Shown piece by piece: positions 7,105 through 10,951 of a DNA stretch of 10,951 bases. The stretch spans positions 18,647 through 29,597 of the forward strand of contig DLOQ01000168.1 of assembly GCA_002479655.1 (NCBI GenBank), read 5' to 3'. The notes beneath the pieces were generated by a model. It saw nothing but the letters and a program-made list of their open reading frames with translations. It did not search any database and was not told where the DNA came from. The stretch is from Lachnospiraceae bacterium UBA7480 (GTDB taxonomy: Bacteria; Bacillota; Clostridia; Lachnospirales; Lachnospiraceae). Numbering within the stretch: the stretch's first letter is position 1; each line of letters opens with the position of its first letter. Made by a program: the position numbers and the translations under genes.

Positions 7105-8755
7105 AGAAAGAATCCCGACAATGCCACAAGGTATGCCGACGGACGAAGAAAGAATCCCGACAATGCCGCAAGGTATGCCGACGGGCGAAGAAAGAATCCC
7201 GACAATGCCGCAAGGTATGCCGGCGGGCAAAGAAAGAATTCCGACAATGCCTCAAACTGCGCCGGGGGCTGATGGAAGAATTGCTACAATGCCGCAACAA
7301 GGAGCAGTTCCATCCGGCATTGTAGGAGGCCGTTTACTTGTTACTTCTGATATGCATTTCACAGGTGATAGGGGAAATACATTTGTAATAGAGTCATCAA
7401 ATGTTGTTAGTGCAGATAGTGGAGAATCTCAAATATATGGCTGCCATAGAATTGCAGGAGATGAAAAATTAGTAGTTAGAGTATTGATTTCCGTCACACC
7501 GGAGTCAGAAATTAAAAAAAGGCAAACAAGAGATAAAGTTATAAAATTTTTAGATGCGATGAGCGAAAATGAAAATGCTCATATTCTGCCTTTGCTTGAT
7601 CATGGAACAATCAGTGTAAATGGAAAAGAATATTATGTGGAAGTATATCCATTTTGTGAAGGTGGAGATTTGGGAAGAAGGAAAGGACAGATTCGTTATG
7701 AGGAGTTGAGAGACGAAGTAATCCCTGCATTGAATCAAGCACTTCATTTTTTTCACATGTCAGGATTGGTACATAGAGACATAAAGCCTGATAATCTCTA
7801 TAAATACAATGGTCGTGTTGTAATCGGTGATTTTGGTATTACCTGTGATTTACGAGAAGATGGATTCGCGACAGATAAATACAAGACGGGAACACTGGGA
7901 TATTATGCACCAGAGTTGATGTCACAAGCCGCTATTATGGCGTCTGACTATTACTCATTCGGACAAACAATTTGGACCTTGTATAGCGGCGAAATGATGT
8001 ATAGAAATATATTACGAAGATATAAAGAATATGGACTTGATGAGCAGCGAAATCAGGTCAATTTTGCCATGTTAAGTAATACATATTATGGATTAGATGA
8101 AATCAGTAAGGGTGATGAATTTTTCGAGGTATTGATCAGAGGACTCTTGCAGTATGATCCCTCGCATCGTTTTGATTATGCTAAGGTAAATAGATGGTTG
8201 TCAGGCGACAAGTCAGTTGCACACGAGATTGCTGATTTTAATGCGTCAAAGACATTTACAAGAGTATTTAAATTATTTGGCATTGAATGCTGGGATGACG
8301 ATGATGTATGTAATGTTTTATGTTCTCATTGGGAAGAGGGGGTTGATGCATTATATGATGGGGTGTTAAAGGATTTTTATGCTTCTCAAACATATGAACA
8401 TGCAAGATTTCTGGATGGAATTATGAAAAACTATTCTACATGTAAAAATGAGAATGCAATTCCCTTTATTAATAGTATAGGATTAGCCAAAACAATATTA
8501 TATTTTTCAAAAAACAAAAGATTGTGCTGGCATGGTCAGGTGTTTATGAAACCCAATGACATTAGTGCTGCATTAGAAAAATGTTTCGAAAATGGAGAGT
8601 TGGATAATGACTACTATGGGTTGGTGAACTCAGAGCTTATCGACGAGTGGTATATATCAATGCCAAATCAGCAAGAAGAAGTATCTGAGGTATTAAATGA
8701 ATTAACAGCGCTACTTAAGACCAATAAAGCAGGAGAAAAAATAGCGCTATATTAG
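7097..8755 (+). CDS. Ser/Thr protein kinase with N-terminal Thr-Pro-rich repeats
   Basis: This 552-residue cytoplasmic kinase starts at GTG, with a perfect AAGGAGG at 7081-7087 spaced 9 nt. Residues 1-72 are five 14-residue repeats built on ERIPTMPQ. The catalytic core spans about 105-370: HRDIKPDN (226-233; catalytic D228, K230, N233), DFG (245-247), a Thr in the GTLGYYAPE segment (T265) and APE (271-273). Two N-lobe features are unusual: the glycine loop reads GESQIYG (109-115) rather than GxGxxG, and the beta-3 lysine position appears to be Arg (R128 in VVRVL). Residues about 385-552 form an extra helical domain including a WHG-x-x-F segment near 478, which I cannot name. No transmembrane helix is present, unlike PASTA kinases. 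The UAG stop is followed in the same frame, 3 nt later, by the ATG of the next gene. Likely substrates are its own repeats and other operon proteins. Confidence 0.9.
   Translation: MSEERIPTMPQGMPTDEERIPTMPQGMPTGEERIPTMPQGMPAGKERIPTMPQTAPGADGRIATMPQQGAVPSGIVGGRLLVTSDMHFTGDRGNTFVIESSNVVSADSGESQIYGCHRIAGDEKLVVRVLISVTPESEIKKRQTRDKVIKFLDAMSENENAHILPLLDHGTISVNGKEYYVEVYPFCEGGDLGRRKGQIRYEELRDEVIPALNQALHFFHMSGLVHRDIKPDNLYKYNGRVVIGDFGITCDLREDGFATDKYKTGTLGYYAPELMSQAAIMASDYYSFGQTIWTLYSGEMMYRNILRRYKEYGLDEQRNQVNFAMLSNTYYGLDEISKGDEFFEVLIRGLLQYDPSHRFDYAKVNRWLSGDKSVAHEIADFNASKTFTRVFKLFGIECWDDDDVCNVLCSHWEEGVDALYDGVLKDFYASQTYEHARFLDGIMKNYSTCKNENAIPFINSIGLAKTILYFSKNKRLCWHGQVFMKPNDISAALEKCFENGELDNDYYGLVNSELIDEWYISMPNQQEEVSEVLNELTALLKTNKAGEKIALY
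7103..7312 (+). repeat. Five tandem 42-bp repeats encoding ERIPTMPQ units
   Basis: Units at 7103-7144, 7145-7186, 7187-7228, 7229-7270 and 7271-7312 each encode 14 residues of the kinase N-terminus. Units 1-3 are nearly identical, while 4 and 5 decay towards the C-terminal side. Each unit keeps Arg-Ile-(Pro/Ala)-Thr-Met-Pro-Gln, placing a Thr at residues 8, 22, 36, 50 and 64. The conserved Thr in a flexible tail is a candidate phosphorylation and FHA-docking site. Near identity at DNA level points to recent repeat expansion and likely copy-number variation between strains. Confidence 0.92.
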
Positions 8756-8758
8756 TTA

Positions 8759-9394
8759 ATGTATCTATTTGCGGATGATGTAAAACTACAGATAAACGAA
8801 TGCAGGGATCTTCAAAGTTATATCAGATATTCGCTTGCTGAAAAAGGTAGAATATATGGCAAAGAGACCGACATACCAATAATAGATGATTTTAACTTTA
8901 TGGGTCTGCTTTGCGCATGGGGATATAGTGAGCATGTTAAAATTTTCCATAAAGCATTGGGCAAGGATTATGCAACAAGATATGAATTATTCTTTGATTT
9001 TATTGAAAATCAGATGGTATTGGATGAGGACAAAAAGCTGGTGGATAATTTCTATAATGCTTATGGACCTAAAGCGTACTTGCTTTGGTGGAAAAACAAT
9101 CTTGCCCTATATACATATTCCGGCAAAGGATGTAATTCATTAAGACAGAGCATCGATGCCATTGTTGTTAACCCGGATTCGGTAATTGCAGAACAAAGAG
9201 AGAATCTGATAAAACTTGAAAGTATGTCACGGCAGTTTTTGAAAAATATGGAGTCTGATTTATATTTTGGTTTTATGGGAATCCAAGGATTTACTTCAGA
9301 GCATATTTTTACAAATAAGCTTAGTGGTGTATGGCATTATAAGTTTTTAGGTCAGCCGGCTCCAGTCGGATTCAAATATTACATGGGATTATAG
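8759..9394 (+). CDS. Unknown 211-residue protein following the kinase in the same frame
   Basis: I do not recognise this family. The product is soluble-looking, rich in aromatic residues (WW at about 114-115, several Tyr/Phe), without signal peptide or membrane helix and without a metal motif. It is predicted mainly helical, with a short hydrophobic C-terminus ending YYMGL. The ATG lies 3 nt after the kinase UAG and in the same frame, so that reading through one amber codon would give a 766-residue kinase fusion. The only ribosome-like site, AGGAGA at 8731-8736, is 22 nt away, which is too far for efficient independent initiation. Expression therefore probably depends on translational coupling, on readthrough, or it is the severed C-terminal part of a formerly longer kinase. 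Codon usage and composition match its neighbours and it remains open throughout. Confidence 0.7.
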   Translation: MYLFADDVKLQINECRDLQSYIRYSLAEKGRIYGKETDIPIIDDFNFMGLLCAWGYSEHVKIFHKALGKDYATRYELFFDFIENQMVLDEDKKLVDNFYNAYGPKAYLLWWKNNLALYTYSGKGCNSLRQSIDAIVVNPDSVIAEQRENLIKLESMSRQFLKNMESDLYFGFMGIQGFTSEHIFTNKLSGVWHYKFLGQPAPVGFKYYMGL

Positions 9395-9407
9395 GGAGGC
9401 GATAGGA

Positions 9408-10778
9408 ATGATAAGTTCAAATATTTCAGATATAGAAAATATAGTTAATGCCAGCTTTTCTGTAGAGAATAGGCTTAATAATTTATTTAGAGGATTAAAT
9501 GCTGATTATGAAGAATTTATAAAGGGAAATGTATTTTATAAGAAAGTAAGCATTGTTAATATCGTACTTTCCATAATAATTGATATTGTATTGATTTTTG
9601 TACTTTTTCAGAATACAAAGATAGCTATGTTTATTCAAAGACATATAAGCTATAGCGGTTATAGATTTAACCAGATTGGTTCAAAAAATGCGTTGTCTTC
9701 CATCATCTTTTGGATTTTGTTTGCAATCTGTGTATATAGTATTTATAAGACCGGCGTAAAGATTTATTGTAAAAAAATTGAAAGGTATTCAAAAAGAATT
9801 TCAAATGCCAAACATAAAGCGACAAAGGCATTAGAAAATCTTAAAAATCAACAACTGAGTTCTCAAATGCTTAAAGCAATATTAAATGATGAGGAGTTTA
9901 CCATTGATTCGAGAAATGATTTGGGAGATGAAATAATAAGCATTCGTGAAGGATTTATGACTACAAATCAGAAGGCTCACAATGTAAAGCGGGCAATACA
10001 ATTTGGCGTAACGGGCATTTTGTATGCTTTATTTATTATTTTTACATTAACGAAGTTAAGGAATTCCGCGGAAATATCGAATAATTATGGATTGACGGTA
10101 GCGTTAATGAATATCGTCGCCATTATTATTATAGGTATTTCACAAATTAACTTAGGTGAATTTTTAGGAAAATACACTAAAATGATAGGGTGTTTGGCTG
10201 CCATGATTTATTCAGGTCTATTGTATTTTTCAATTAGAAAGGTATTTGCTATACCGTTTATCAAAATAGAAGGTTCAACACAGCCTTATAACAAGGCATG
10301 TATAATTATTCCTCTACTGCAGTTTGTTTCTATTATTTTGGCAGTTTGTTTGTCGCACTATGGAATATTAAAAGAGAAAATAGAGCAGGGATTTGAAGTG
10401 CCTATGAAATATGGGGATAATAAGCCGAAGGGTACAAAGGGAATGTTATTCTCATGTATTGCTGTGGCATCGGTTGGTGCAGTTTTAATTTTTGTAATTG
10501 TAGCGCGTAAACCAATAAGCGGACTTTGGGATATACTTATTTTTACTTTTTTGTGGTATCTTACTAACTGTTTGGTTAAGCCCCGGGGCTCATATCTTTA
10601 TGCATATTGGGGACCCGGACGAAGTATAGCAAATGAATTGGTTATGATTTCGGCGGTGATTTCATCAGCTATATGTTCCAGGGGGACACTGTCTATAAGG
10701 GAGATTTTATGTATGTGTATAGGTGTGGTCGGTTCGTTTATCATTGGTGGAATAGCAACATTTATAAATAATCTCTAA
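9408..10778 (+). CDS. Multi-pass membrane protein, last gene of the operon
   Basis: This 456-residue integral membrane protein belongs to no family I can name. About ten hydrophobic segments can be read, near 47-68, 95-118, 197-216, 228-248, 256-276, 296-316, 345-366, 372-390, 408-424 and 431-452. The first 45 residues are soluble, and a charged, helical segment of roughly 75 residues (about 119-195) lies between helices two and three. This is a likely cytoplasmic contact surface for operon partners. No transporter signature, protease motif or glycosyltransferase motif was seen. GGGAGG at 9394-9399 is spaced 8 nt from the ATG, 13 bp after the previous stop. It is the only membrane component of the operon and so a candidate sensor, channel or output. 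Confidence 0.8.
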   Translation: MISSNISDIENIVNASFSVENRLNNLFRGLNADYEEFIKGNVFYKKVSIVNIVLSIIIDIVLIFVLFQNTKIAMFIQRHISYSGYRFNQIGSKNALSSIIFWILFAICVYSIYKTGVKIYCKKIERYSKRISNAKHKATKALENLKNQQLSSQMLKAILNDEEFTIDSRNDLGDEIISIREGFMTTNQKAHNVKRAIQFGVTGILYALFIIFTLTKLRNSAEISNNYGLTVALMNIVAIIIIGISQINLGEFLGKYTKMIGCLAAMIYSGLLYFSIRKVFAIPFIKIEGSTQPYNKACIIIPLLQFVSIILAVCLSHYGILKEKIEQGFEVPMKYGDNKPKGTKGMLFSCIAVASVGAVLIFVIVARKPISGLWDILIFTFLWYLTNCLVKPRGSYLYAYWGPGRSIANELVMISAVISSAICSRGTLSIREILCMCIGVVGSFIIGGIATFINNL

Positions 10779-10790
10779 TTATTTGACACC

Positions 10791-10868
10791 ACCTATTACC
10801 TAGACTATGAAGACCTGGTCGTTACCCGGAGCACTAACTTTTTCTATCCGTCCATATCTGCAAGATAA
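10791..10868 (+). pseudogene. Remnant of a Tim44-like gene 3' end
   Basis: Read in frame from 10791 this encodes TYYLDYEDLVVTR, then a divergent tail ending at TAA 10866-10868. The first part matches the end of the protein encoded at 263-1546 (YHLDYEDWVVTR). Two of the five base differences are silent and the reading frame is kept, as expected for a diverged paralogue rather than chance. There is no start codon, the rest of the gene is missing, and the fragment follows directly after the membrane protein stop in the same frame. Confidence 0.65.
10792..10829 (+). repeat. Right copy of 38-bp near-repeat
   Basis: This segment is the counterpart of 1491-1528, with 33 of 38 identities and no gaps, in the same orientation. 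The two copies are about 9.3 kb apart and enclose the AT-rich operon. Confidence 0.8.
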
Positions 10869-10951
10869 GCAAGATTACGGTCGATCAGTTCACAGCGCTG
10901 CGCAACACAGTCACGGCTCCGCAAGGATCTGCCGGCGTTTGGAATGCATAT
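10844..10951 (-). CDS. Possible 3' end of a minus-strand gene running off the window
   Basis: The minus strand is open from the window edge to a TAG at 10846-10844, giving 35 residues ending CELIDRNLAYLADMDG. The helical, charged end resembles the C-terminus of MerR-type regulators, but this is a weak impression. The + strand is also open in the same codon register over this stretch, so the strand is not secure. Confidence 0.3.
   Translation of the reverse strand: MCIPNAGRSLRSRDCVAQRCELIDRNLAYLADMDG

Larger units (their letters stand above)
10779..10951. other. Downstream flank, more GC-rich
   Basis: The composition rises again immediately after the operon. No hairpin followed by a T-run was found after the membrane protein stop, so no terminator is called. 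The region contains the Tim44-like gene remnant and a possible minus-strand gene end. Confidence 0.5.

Noticed and set aside
6975..7300. Minus-strand open frames with repeated protein segments across the kinase repeats
   Set aside because: They are shadows of the in-frame 42-bp coding repeats; they lack ribosome sites and the + strand has a perfect one.
7103..7312. Tandem repeats considered as a CRISPR array
   Set aside because: Units are directly adjacent with no unique spacers and keep a coding frame.
1832..10778. Operon considered as a type VI secretion regulatory cluster
   Set aside because: Only the kinase/phosphatase/FHA/ClpB-like theme is shared; no sheath, tube, baseplate or membrane-complex gene is present, and the host looks Gram-positive.

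Overview
The window looks like an AT-rich Gram-positive chromosome, probably a gut-type Clostridia/Lachnospiraceae. The signs are strong AGGAGG-type ribosome binding sites, ATG/GTG/TTG starts, and a Tim44-like zinc-ribbon membrane protein of a type I associate with Firmicutes. All convincing complete genes are on the + strand. This taxonomic placement is inference; no rRNA or housekeeping marker is present.

Layout. (1) 1-262 holds a plausible sigma-A type promoter for the first gene. (2) 263-1546 is a zinc-ribbon/two-TM/Tim44-like protein in visibly more GC-rich sequence. (3) 1547-1831 is a gene-free junction with a small inverted repeat, a consensus -35 and -10 pair, and a leader. (4) 1832-10778 is an AT-rich, tightly packed eight-gene operon with junctions of -8 to +13 bp. 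(5) 10779-10951 is more GC-rich again. It carries an in-frame remnant matching the 3' end of the first gene, then possibly the tail of a minus-strand gene.

The operon encodes, in order: a coiled-coil protein starting MSGPK with a Cys-bearing C-terminal domain; a zinc-ribbon plus FHA protein; an NrdG-like radical SAM activase; a ClpB-like AAA+ ATPase with a degenerate first half; a PP2C phosphatase; a Ser/Thr kinase with five N-terminal ERIPTMPQ-type repeats; a 211-residue unknown protein separated from the kinase by a single in-frame UAG; and a multi-pass membrane protein.

Proposed logic (inference): the kinase and PP2C set the phosphorylation state of threonines, most likely including those in the kinase's own repeats. 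The FHA protein reads them and recruits or gates the Hsp100-like ATPase. The coiled-coil and membrane proteins would be scaffold, substrate or output. The radical SAM protein suggests a radical-based modification or activation step, but its target is not identifiable. The kinase/phosphatase/FHA/ClpB-like quartet is conceptually like the phospho-switch of type VI secretion, yet no secretion structural gene is here, so I treat it as a distinct and possibly undescribed system. The 38-bp near-repeat of the first gene's 3' end at the far edge, with the composition change, suggests the operon is an inserted module.
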